The position numbers and the translations under genes were made by a program. Positions 1-6,072 of a stretch of 64,000 nt of DNA are shown piece by piece. Below the pieces are notes generated by a model. That model searched no databases, was not told the origin of the DNA, and was given only the letters and a program-made list of their open reading frames with translations. Position 1 is the stretch's first letter; each line of letters begins with the position of its first letter. The stretch is from NCBI RefSeq assembly GCF_900184245.1, contig NZ_FXXB01000004.1:186001-250000 (forward strand), given 5' to 3'. This DNA is from Brachybacterium massiliense. Lineage in GTDB: Bacteria; Actinomycetota; Actinomycetes; Actinomycetales; Dermabacteraceae.

Positions 1-74
1 TGGGGGCGTGGTGGGTTGCAGTCGCAGTCGCGTGCGAGGCCGCGGATGATCGGGGTTCGGGGCAGGCGTGGCAT
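1..74 (-). CDS. 5' end of a leftward phage ORF (cut by window edge)
   Basis: An ATG at 74 on the minus strand follows a good ribosome binding site (GGAAGGA, about 8 bases upstream), and the frame stays open to base 1, giving about 24 visible residues rich in Arg, Pro and Cys (a CDC stretch). It follows the other leftward phage genes. Too little is visible to name a product. Confidence 0.4.
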   Translation of the reverse strand, partial: MPRLPRTPIIRGLARDCDCNPPRP

Positions 75-179
75 TGGTGGTGTCCTTCCTGGCGTTGGTG
101 GGTGCTGGTGTTGGGTGCCCCGGTGCGGGTCCGGGCCGTGAGCCGTCCTCGTGTCGGCATCACCGGGGCGATGGAGGGG

Positions 180-317
180 TCAGAAGTAGGCGTCCGGATC
201 GCAGTCCTCGTGCACGACCTCGTTGAAGGCGTTGAAGGAGACGTCGTCGCCCTCATCGATCGGCTCGCTGCACTCGGGGCAGCGGCCGGGTTAGCGGGCG
301 GTGAACACGCGTCCCAT
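180..317 (-). pseudogene. Small zinc-binding phage protein interrupted by TAA
   Basis: Read from the ATG at 317, the frame gives MGRVFTAR, then a TAA (293-291), then 36 codons beginning PGRCPECSEPIDEGD and ending HEDCDPDAYF before a TGA. The C-x-x-C and H-E-D-C spacing is that of a small zinc-binding phage protein. No ATG, GTG or TTG follows the TAA early enough to restart translation. One base change (TAC or TAT to TAA) would explain the break. The ATG lies 4 bases past the stop of the upstream gene, as expected in this operon. A sequencing error is the alternative. Confidence 0.6.
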
Positions 318-320
318 AGG

Positions 321-971
321 TCAGCCCTGGAGGGTCTGGCGGAGGATGCCGACGACGTCGATGTCGAGGCCGAGCTGTGCCGCGATCGTGTTGTCGTCGA
401 GGCCGAGCTCGATCAGCTGTCGCGCCTTCTCGTTCGGGGACTTCTCCCCGGCCGGTGCGGCGTCGGGCGCCGGAGCAGCCGGGGCCGCTGGGGTGGCCGG
501 GGCCTGCTGGGCCGGGGCCTGGGTGGCGGGCTGGTCGGTCAGGTTGGACAGGCCTGCCGACCCGGCGGTGATCTCGTACTGGAACAGCTTCGGGGCGTTG
601 AACCGGGCGTTCTTCTTCTCCCCGTCCCCGGTGTAGGTGGCGGTGAAGATGTCGCCGGCGCGGGGGTTGCGGCCCAGCGCCTTGGCGGCTTGACGGAACT
701 GCTTGAGCTGGTCGCCCCAGCCCTTGATGTAGACGTTCCGGTGGCCGTCGTCGTCGGGGCCGGTCGAGTCGGCGGTGGCGATGGTGACGACGATCTGTTC
801 CTGCGGGTTCCCGTCGTCCCAGAACGAGGGCTTGCCGGTGTCGTAGTCGTTGACCTGGCGGACGGCGATGTCGACGATCTCGCCGGCGTACGTTTCGCCG
901 GGGGCTTCGAACTTCGCGGTGGCTCCGCCGCCGGAGAGGATGTCGTCGAGGGTGGAGAGGTTCATGGTCAT
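321..971 (-). CDS. Phage single-strand DNA-binding-like protein
   Basis: A protein of 216 residues starts at an ATG that overlaps the stop of the upstream nuclease gene (ATGA). The N-terminal 130 residues read like a beta-rich OB-type domain (phrases such as ETYAGEIVDIAVRQV and NVYIKGWGDQLKQF). A Pro/Ala linker and a C-terminal helical segment (KARQLIELGLDDNTIAAQLG) resembling a small helix-turn-helix follow. Phages often pair such a protein with an exonuclease for recombination, and the adjacent gene is a RecB/Cas4-like nuclease. Single-strand binding is inferred from domain style and context, not from a named family. Confidence 0.65.
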   Translation of the reverse strand: MTMNLSTLDDILSGGGATAKFEAPGETYAGEIVDIAVRQVNDYDTGKPSFWDDGNPQEQIVVTIATADSTGPDDDGHRNVYIKGWGDQLKQFRQAAKALGRNPRAGDIFTATYTGDGEKKNARFNAPKLFQYEITAGSAGLSNLTDQPATQAPAQQAPATPAAPAAPAPDAAPAGEKSPNEKARQLIELGLDDNTIAAQLGLDIDVVGILRQTLQG

Positions 972-1777
972 GCTGCCTTTCGGTTGGTGGTGCTGGTGGT
1001 GGTCCCGAACTCGGTGGCGAGTCGGGAGGTAGGGGTCCAGTCGGGGTAGCGGGGGCAGGAGAAGCAGCCCTCGGCCCGTGCCTGGTCGGTGATCCACGCG
1101 TCCCGTACCTCGGCGCCGATGGAGGCGAGGGTGGTGAGGTTGGCGTGGATGCGGTTGGCCCGCTCGAGCGCCTGGTGGGCGACCGAGGGGTCGTAGTCCT
1201 CGACGCTGATCACGGCTTGCGCGAGGGACACGGCGTTGCGGGGAAGGTGCGCGATCGCGACCCGCCGCGGTGTGTGTCCCGCGTTCTCTTGGCCGAGGCC
1301 GTACAGCTGCCCCTGGATCCGGTAGACCGGCTTCGGGGCGGCTTTCGCGGTGCGGAGCGTCTGGGCGCCGACGATCTTCCAGTCGAGGACGGTGCCGTCG
1401 AACGTGTCGTACAGGTCGCAGGTCCCGGAGATGTGATGGCCTCCGATGGTGCCGACCTCGACCCGCTTCTCGACGCGCCAGCGGGCCCGCTGCCCGGCCG
1501 CGATGGCTCGGGCGTTGCTGGCTTCGAAGATGTTCGCGAGCTCGGCGTGCACGGCCGTTCCGATGAAGGGGAGCCATGCGACGTCGCGCTCGGTCTCTTC
1601 CCAACCTGCGAGCTTCGCCGCGAGGCAGTGGTCGCAGTCGGTGCCGATTTCGGACGGGCCGATCAGCTTCTGCTGGGAGCGGGGCTGGTGGCGGATGCCG
1701 TTCTCGATCACCGTGAGGGCATCGGTGATGGTGTCCGTCCCGGCCTTGTGCCCGAGGAGCTGCTCGAGGGTGGACAT
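968..1777 (-). CDS. PD-(D/E)XK (RecB/Cas4-like) phage nuclease
   Basis: A 269-residue protein. Around residues 45-80 there are Cys residues (TDCDHCLAAK) and the stretch FIGTAVHAELANIFEA. Near residue 130 comes the core TCDLYDTFDGTVLDWKIVG, which fits the D...D-x-K catalytic pattern of PD-(D/E)XK nucleases, followed by YRIQGQLYGLG, the Q-x-x-x-Y motif of RecB-like enzymes. A C-terminal CFSCPRYPDW could complete an iron-sulfur or zinc cluster as in Cas4/AddB-type nucleases. It sits in an operon with the DNA-binding-like protein and probably works in phage recombination or replication. Confidence 0.75.
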   Translation of the reverse strand: MSTLEQLLGHKAGTDTITDALTVIENGIRHQPRSQQKLIGPSEIGTDCDHCLAAKLAGWEETERDVAWLPFIGTAVHAELANIFEASNARAIAAGQRARWRVEKRVEVGTIGGHHISGTCDLYDTFDGTVLDWKIVGAQTLRTAKAAPKPVYRIQGQLYGLGQENAGHTPRRVAIAHLPRNAVSLAQAVISVEDYDPSVAHQALERANRIHANLTTLASIGAEVRDAWITDQARAEGCFSCPRYPDWTPTSRLATEFGTTTSTTNRKAA

Positions 1778-1780
1778 CGG

Positions 1781-2131
1781 TTACGAGATCCGGACCGTGG
1801 GGGACCCGGCGGTCTGGTAGTCGGCGAGCACGAGCTGGCCGAGCTCTCCGGCGGCCTTGACCTTCGCCGTGTCGACGCCCCGCTTGTACAGCTCGGGGTG
1901 CTGGGCGACGGGGAACGCGGCCTCGAGCTTCTTGGCGTCGAGGCGCTTGGGGACGGTGACGGTGACCTTGTAGGGCCCGGCCTTGGTGGTGCCCTCGCCG
2001 GCGAGGGCGGCGATCTTCTCGTCGTACTCCTTGCGGAGCTCCTCGAGGTTCTTGACCTCTTCGGCGATCTTGGCGCGGTGCATGGCGAGTTGCTCGAGCT
2101 CGGCGGTCTGGTCAGTGGTGAGTGCGGTCAT
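1781..2131 (-). CDS. Small coiled-coil phage protein
   Basis: A 116-residue protein with an excellent ribosome binding site (AAGGAG, 7 bases before the ATG). The first 50 residues are a charged heptad-like helix (TAELEQLAMHRAKIAEEV onward), followed by a short beta-like domain (GPYKVTVTVPKRLDAKKLEA). It ends 3 bases before the nuclease start, so the two are almost certainly co-transcribed. An accessory role in recombination is possible, but no family is recognised. Confidence 0.7.
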   Translation of the reverse strand: MTALTTDQTAELEQLAMHRAKIAEEVKNLEELRKEYDEKIAALAGEGTTKAGPYKVTVTVPKRLDAKKLEAAFPVAQHPELYKRGVDTAKVKAAGELGQLVLADYQTAGSPTVRIS

Positions 2132-2276
2132 GGCGGTTCTCCTTCTGGGTGGACGTGCGGATCAGGGACACCTGCTCGGCGAGCAGGACAGTGATGAAGG
2201 CGATGGCGGCGAGGATGATGAGCAGGAGCGCGGCGCGGACGAGCAGGGTCGCGGTCGCGAGTAGCAGCCCGGTCAT
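2112..2276 (-). CDS. 54-residue single-pass membrane protein
   Basis: The start ATG at 2276 overlaps the stop of the upstream 84-residue ORF in an ATGA pair. The frame encodes 54 residues: a short N-terminus, an uninterrupted hydrophobic stretch from about residue 4 to 33 (LLLATATLLVRAALLLIILA and on), then a charged tail. Its last seven codons overlap the start of the next gene. Tight coupling on both sides and a clear transmembrane segment support it being real. Function unknown. Confidence 0.6.
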   Translation of the reverse strand: MTGLLLATATLLVRAALLLIILAAIAFITVLLAEQVSLIRTSTQKENRHDRTHH

Positions 2277-2527
2277 GCCGCGTCGGCCTGGGCTGGTGGG
2301 TGGAGGAGGTGGGGGTTGGCGCGGCGGAATTCGATCCGCTGGCGGATGATCGCCTTGCTGGGGCCGGTGGGGGTGTAGGCCTGGTCGACGGCGTCGTCGA
2401 TGCTGGTGCCGTCCCAGCCGAGGAGGGTGCGGTAGGCGAGGGCGAGGGGCTTGGCGGCGTGGAGGATGGGCTGGTCGGTGCGGGCGTCGATCCCTGCCTG
2501 GATCTGTTCACGGATCGTGGTGCTCAT
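2273..2527 (-). CDS. Hypothetical phage protein, 84 aa
   Basis: An 84-residue protein starting with MSTTIREQIQAGID, with its ATG overlapping the TGA of the upstream gene. It is largely helical and ends with a Pro-rich tail. The chain of overlapping start and stop codons from 2784 down to 1781 argues for one leftward operon. No family recognised. Confidence 0.65.
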   Translation of the reverse strand: MSTTIREQIQAGIDARTDQPILHAAKPLALAYRTLLGWDGTSIDDAVDQAYTPTGPSKAIIRQRIEFRRANPHLLHPPAQADAA

Positions 2528-2784
2528 GGCTGGGGCTCCTCGGGTGTGCAGGCGGGGCAGGTGGGGTTGTCGTCAGGGCAGGACGAGACGGCGGCGTTGG
2601 CGATGTCGCGGGCCAGCTGCTCCGTGCCGGCGCGGCGCGGCATGTCGACCACGACGTGCTTGGCGCCGGCGGCGAGGGCGGCCTCTGCGCGGTCGGCGTG
2701 GGCCTGGACCATCGCCATCCACGGCGGGACGGGCATGGGGCGGGCATGGCCGGTGGGGCCGGTGCGGGCGGTAGAGTGGCGCAT
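2524..2784 (-). CDS. Hypothetical phage protein, 86 aa
   Basis: The start was placed at the ATG at 2784 (MRHSTARTGPTG) because AAGGGAA lies just upstream; the frame is open further to 2820 but without a better site. The C-terminus carries two Cys pairs (SCPDDNPTCPAC), so it may bind zinc. The stop overlaps the start of the 84-residue gene. Function unknown. Confidence 0.6.
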   Translation of the reverse strand: MRHSTARTGPTGHARPMPVPPWMAMVQAHADRAEAALAAGAKHVVVDMPRRAGTEQLARDIANAAVSSCPDDNPTCPACTPEEPQP

Positions 2785-2857
2785 GAGAGTTCCCTTCGGG
2801 GTTCGTGCGCCTCCACCCATTGCCCGGGTGGGGGCGCTTTCTTGTGTGCGCTCGGTG

Positions 2858-3130
2858 TCAGGCCGCGACGGTCTGACGTGAGCGAGTTCTTCCAGGGGTG
2901 ACAGCGGGTCGCTTCTGGCTGGACACCTCGGGCACGAAAAGAGTGCCCGGGAGGACGCTCAGGCCCTCCTCGATGAGGGTTCCGACCTTCTCGGAACATG
3001 TCCGCGCCTCCCCGGTCACCAGCTTGTGGATGAACTGGCGGGAGACGCCTGCGTAGCGGCCGAGTCGAGCCTGGGAGAAGTCCTTGGCCTCCATGTAGCG
3101 GGCTAGGAGTTCGGCGTCGCGGAGCTTCAT
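2858..3130 (-). CDS. HTH (XRE/Cro-type) phage regulator
   Basis: Start chosen at the ATG at 3130 (MKLRDAELLARYMEAKDFSQ) because AAGGGATCG lies a few bases upstream; longer starts add only an Arg-rich stretch. Residues 5-60 form an XRE-type helix-turn-helix (FSQARLGRYAGVSRQFIHKL, then GEARTCSEKVGTLIEEGLSV). It is the first gene of the leftward operon, divergent from the second HTH gene at 3402, the arrangement of a Cro/excision switch opposite a repressor. It probably binds the GTTGACA-type sites in between. Confidence 0.8.
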   Translation of the reverse strand: MKLRDAELLARYMEAKDFSQARLGRYAGVSRQFIHKLVTGEARTCSEKVGTLIEEGLSVLPGTLFVPEVSSQKRPAVTPGRTRSRQTVAA

Positions 3131-3170
3131 CCATCGATCCCTTCGTGCTCGTGGTCGTCGTGCCATGAAG

Positions 3171-3349
3171 TGTCACCTCTGAATGTCTTGGTTGTCAACT
3201 GTGATGGGACTGAATGTACCGCCTGGGTTGACAGAGTGTCAACTGCTCGCAGGGGTGTAGTTCGGCAGGTGGCAGGTGGGAACCGGTTTGCCGATCCAAC
3301 TAGTCGGTTGACACGAAACATGGGAAAGTGGGTCCACCCTTGGGTGACA
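3171..3349. promoter_or_regulatory. Divergent lysogeny control region with repeated GTTGACA operators
   Basis: The gap between the two HTH genes holds at least five copies of one motif: TGTCACC at 3171-3177, GTTGTCAAC at 3191-3199, the perfect palindrome GTTGACAGAGTGTCAAC at 3227-3243, GTTGACA at 3307-3313 and GGTGACA at 3343-3349. These are likely binding sites for the flanking HTH proteins. Some half-sites double as -35 boxes. Confidence 0.7.
3213..3242 (-). promoter_or_regulatory. Leftward early promoter inside the operator
   Basis: On the minus strand, TTGACA (3242-3237) is followed after 18 bases by TACATT (3218-3213), a near-consensus sigma-70-type promoter driving the leftward HTH gene and phage operon. 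Its -35 box is half of the palindromic operator, so a bound repressor would block it. Confidence 0.6.
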
Positions 3350-3401
3350 CATTGCCGCCGGCAACGTTGCACCCCCGCCACGACCTCAGGAACCTTGGCT
3401 C

Positions 3402-3971
3402 ATGCACGCATACCGAAAGTTCGTCCAGGACGAGATGGACAAGCGCGGATGGACAGCAGCCGAGCTCAGCCGAGCATCCGGACTCAGCCGCCAGAACCTC
3501 TCTCGCCTCCTGAACGACGACCGGGACGTGCTGCAGAGGCGGCCGGAACCGTCCACGATCACCGGGCTCGCGAGAGCGTTCCGGATGACCGAGGACCAGG
3601 TTCTGAGCTACGTGGCCGAGGCGATGGGCTTCAAGCCCGCGCGGATCCCGGTGTCGGACGTCTCTGCCCTGAGTAACGAAGAGCTGCTCCGCGTCCTCGC
3701 GGAGCGCCTGAGCAGAGGTGGCACCCATGAACCAGCACCAGACCCCGCAGCAGCAGCGCCGGCGCCGGACCGAGACGACCTGGCGGATCCAGCTGTCACG
3801 CATGGCGCAACAAGCGGCCGTACCGACATCGCATTCCCTGGCCCGATGCCGGAGCGGGACGATCGCCCGTGGGAGCAGAACGAGTACGGGCTCGCCGCGA
3901 AGCGCGGCCGGAACCGCGGCCGCGAGGCGCGCGAGCAGCAGGACCGCAATGCCGAAGGCGGCGGAGCGTGA
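3402..3971 (+). CDS. HTH (XRE-type) probable immunity repressor
   Basis: A 189-residue protein. Residues 1-75 contain an XRE helix-turn-helix (GWTAAELSRASGLSRQNLSR LLNDD) and a partner helical segment. The C-terminal half is low-complexity Ala/Pro/Asp and Arg-rich, with no S24 peptidase domain, so cleavage-based induction is not indicated. AGGA lies 12 bases before the ATG. The position opposite the leftward early operon and upstream of the integrase fits the repressor that maintains lysogeny. Confidence 0.75.
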   Translation: MHAYRKFVQDEMDKRGWTAAELSRASGLSRQNLSRLLNDDRDVLQRRPEPSTITGLARAFRMTEDQVLSYVAEAMGFKPARIPVSDVSALSNEELLRVLAERLSRGGTHEPAPDPAAAAPAPDRDDLADPAVTHGATSGRTDIAFPGPMPERDDRPWEQNEYGLAAKRGRNRGREAREQQDRNAEGGGA

Positions 3972-4019
3972 ACTCATCGATCGGTGGACCTCTAGGTCTC
4001 GGGAAGTAGGAGTAGGACT

Positions 4020-4931
4020 ATGGCAAAGAAGCGCACAGTCCGCGTGCTGCAGGCTGTACGGATTGACGACGAGACGCAAGGTCTGGCAGAGCTCGAGAGC
4101 AACTCGTTCTGGGATGTCGTCATGGGCATGCTGCGGGATCGACCCGACGGCGAACAGACCCACTTCCACGCTGGTCATCACTTCACCGGTGTCTACCAAC
4201 CGACGTCACTGCCGAGGGAGCCGCTGCTCTACATGGCAAAGGAACGGAACGCTGAGGATCTTCCGAGCACGTGGGGGCCTACGCGTCAGGGAGTTCCGCT
4301 CGATCTACAGATCCATGAGCCACTTTTCGTGCTGCCGATCCACGGAACGCCGGCCATCGCGGTCCTGGGGACCTCAGGGGCCGCTACCCCTTCAGCGCTG
4401 GGTCGGTGGCTCACGACCTTCCTCGACGCCTCGCGACACGGATTCTCGATTGAACTCCACCCGGTGCTACTCGGAGGAAGAGAGCAGAAGCTCGCTGCTG
4501 CCATTGGGGCTACGCGACTAGAGATTGCGGTCGAGGCTTCGAAGTATGAGGCCCAATCGGACAGCCACATCGAGCGGAGCTTGGAGGCTGCCGCTACGGC
4601 CTCCCCGGCGCTTAAGCGGATCGGCCTTACGATGTCGATGGGCGCCGGACGTCACAGCGAAGGCGACCTGGAACTACTGCGTGGCGCGCAGCGCCTGAAC
4701 GGTGACGACTCGCTCTTGAAGGGCGAGACGACGTTGTTGCTCCCGACCGAAGACGGTGGCTTCAGGTCCGAGTTCCTCGACCTTGTCGCTCATCGGTTCA
4801 CCCACAAGGTGAAGGTCGGGGACTCGGAAACTTCGTTGAGCGTCGAGACTGCAGAGCCTGCTCTGAGGGAGGCGATCGGCGCCTTCATGGCTACGGATGA
4901 GTTCCGTCGTTTGTCAGTCGCCCACGGCTAG
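4020..4931 (+). CDS. Unknown cytoplasmic protein of a two-gene prophage cassette
   Basis: A 303-residue soluble protein with a good ribosome binding site (GTAGGAGTAGGACT). It begins MAKKRTVRVLQAVRI and has a short hydrophobic beta-rich middle (LFVLPIHGTPAIAVLGTSGA, about residues 101-120) and a mixed alpha/beta C-terminus. There is no transmembrane helix and no known catalytic motif. Its layout is reminiscent of DUF6731-type proteins from prophages, but this is a weak impression. The next gene, 39 bases on, encodes a four-pass membrane protein. The place between repressor and integrase is where temperate actinophages often keep prophage-expressed defence or exclusion genes. Confidence 0.7.
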   Translation: MAKKRTVRVLQAVRIDDETQGLAELESNSFWDVVMGMLRDRPDGEQTHFHAGHHFTGVYQPTSLPREPLLYMAKERNAEDLPSTWGPTRQGVPLDLQIHEPLFVLPIHGTPAIAVLGTSGAATPSALGRWLTTFLDASRHGFSIELHPVLLGGREQKLAAAIGATRLEIAVEASKYEAQSDSHIERSLEAAATASPALKRIGLTMSMGAGRHSEGDLELLRGAQRLNGDDSLLKGETTLLLPTEDGGFRSEFLDLVAHRFTHKVKVGDSETSLSVETAEPALREAIGAFMATDEFRRLSVAHG

Positions 4932-4970
4932 AATGGGCTGACAGTCGGTTGCTAACTCTAGGAGCGCGCT

Positions 4971-5516
4971 GTGAAGGAGTGGCTCCGGTCGAAATGGAGA
5001 GCGGGACTCACGTACGCGCAGGAGCGTCCGTGGAGGGTCCTGTGCGTATCGATGGTCGTTTCGCTCCTGCTGGGTGCGCTCTCCGCGTTCTTGCCATGCA
5101 AGCTACGACTCGGGCTCGACTTAAACGGCGTCGAGCTCGCACTTGGCGTGTTGGCGCTCGCGAGCATCCTCGCCGGTTTCGCGGGAGTTGTCGTAGTTTT
5201 CGCGCTCCAGAGCGGCTCGGCCCTGTTCGTAAGCTTCCGAGCCGAAGGTGGAGCTGTGCTCCGACGAGCGTGGCTCTTCCTGGTTCGCGTTTCGTTCCTC
5301 GCGGCAGCGGCTTCTCTACTTTCAGCAGGCGCGTTTGCTCTTGACCTCCCTCTCGGGGCGCGGACGTTGCTCTTCGCCTCCGTCGCTCTTTCGATCCAGA
5401 GCGCATTGACCATGCTCTGGTTGCTCCGGCTCCTGGTCGATGCAGTAGGGGTCGAAGACTCCGCGCAACTGCAGAAGAGCAAGAGCTTCGGTGACGCGAA
5501 GGACCTCTACCGTTAG
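4971..5516 (+). CDS. Four-pass membrane protein, partner of the cassette
   Basis: A 181-residue protein from a GTG with AGGAG upstream. Four hydrophobic segments stand at about residues 22-43, 54-78, 102-125 and 133-158, with short basic or charged loops and a charged C-terminal tail. No signal peptide or enzymatic motif is seen. It probably forms an operon with the 303-residue protein. A soluble sensor plus membrane effector, as in known prophage-encoded exclusion pairs, is a plausible but unproven reading. Confidence 0.7.
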   Translation: MKEWLRSKWRAGLTYAQERPWRVLCVSMVVSLLLGALSAFLPCKLRLGLDLNGVELALGVLALASILAGFAGVVVVFALQSGSALFVSFRAEGGAVLRRAWLFLVRVSFLAAAASLLSAGAFALDLPLGARTLLFASVALSIQSALTMLWLLRLLVDAVGVEDSAQLQKSKSFGDAKDLYR

Positions 5517-5554
5517 TAGCTCGGTTGTCGGGTGTGGGACCTAGCCTCAATGCC

Positions 5555-5938
5555 ATGCGTCCACCGGAGATCATCGATGCACCACTGCCCGAGGGCGTGC
5601 TGGGGTACACCGACGGCGTCGCGCGGATCTGGCTCGACGAGCAGCTAACCGCAGTCGACCGGCGAGTCGTGCTCGACCACGAGATGGTCCACTACGTACG
5701 CGGCCACCGCGGCCACTGCCTTGGCGTCGTCGAGGACGGCATCGACCGCCAGGTCGCCACCGGCCTCATCCACCTCGACGACCTCGGCGAGGCGGCCGCC
5801 TGGTCCCCGCACCCGGTCGTCATCGCCGAGGAGCTTGACGTCATGCCCGAGACCGTCGAGCACCGCGTCCACGCCCTCACACCCGCCGAGCGCTCCGCGC
5901 TGCACGCGCGGCTCGCAGACGCGCACTGGGTCTCGTGA
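5555..5938 (+). CDS. ImmA/IrrE-like metallopeptidase
   Basis: A 127-residue protein when started at the ATG at 5555 (MRPPEIIDAPLPEG); a TTG at 5525 would add ten residues but has no obvious ribosome binding site. The zinc motif HEMVH (residues 42-46, in VVLDHEMVHYVRGHRGH) is the H-E-x-x-H of ImmA-type proteases, which in ICEBs1 and similar elements cleave the element repressor during induction. The nearby HTH repressor is the natural candidate substrate. The stop overlaps the start of the next small ORF. Confidence 0.75.
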   Translation: MRPPEIIDAPLPEGVLGYTDGVARIWLDEQLTAVDRRVVLDHEMVHYVRGHRGHCLGVVEDGIDRQVATGLIHLDDLGEAAAWSPHPVVIAEELDVMPETVEHRVHALTPAERSALHARLADAHWVS

Positions 5939-6072
5939 CGGGAGGCCAGGAGACGCCCGAGCAGTTTGAGCTTGGGCTAGAGCTGTGGGAGCCAGTGGCG
6001 GAGCCGTCCTGGGCTGGCGCGCTCGAGCACGAGACCGAAGGAGACCAGGACACAGGATGGTGGGGAGCATGA
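5935..6072 (+). CDS. 45-residue acidic ORF coupled to the integrase
   Basis: A GTG at 5935 overlaps the stop of the ImmA-like gene (GTGA), and its TGA at 6070-6072 overlaps the ATG of the integrase (ATGA). The 45 residues are acidic and Trp-rich (ELGLELWEPVAEPSWAGALE, ending TGWWGA). The double start-stop overlap is the main evidence. It could serve simply to couple translation into the integrase or be a small regulator of it. Confidence 0.5.
   Translation: MTGGQETPEQFELGLELWEPVAEPSWAGALEHETEGDQDTGWWGA

Noticed and set aside
102-1049. A 315-codon open frame on the plus strand
   Set aside because: It lies opposite the phage nuclease and DNA-binding genes, has a Val/Gly/Leu-rich shadow composition and no ribosome binding site; it is the high-GC antisense artefact.
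5525-5554. TTG start for the ImmA-like protease
   Set aside because: It adds ten residues without a ribosome binding site; the ATG at 5555 matches the compact family N-terminus better, though this is not certain.
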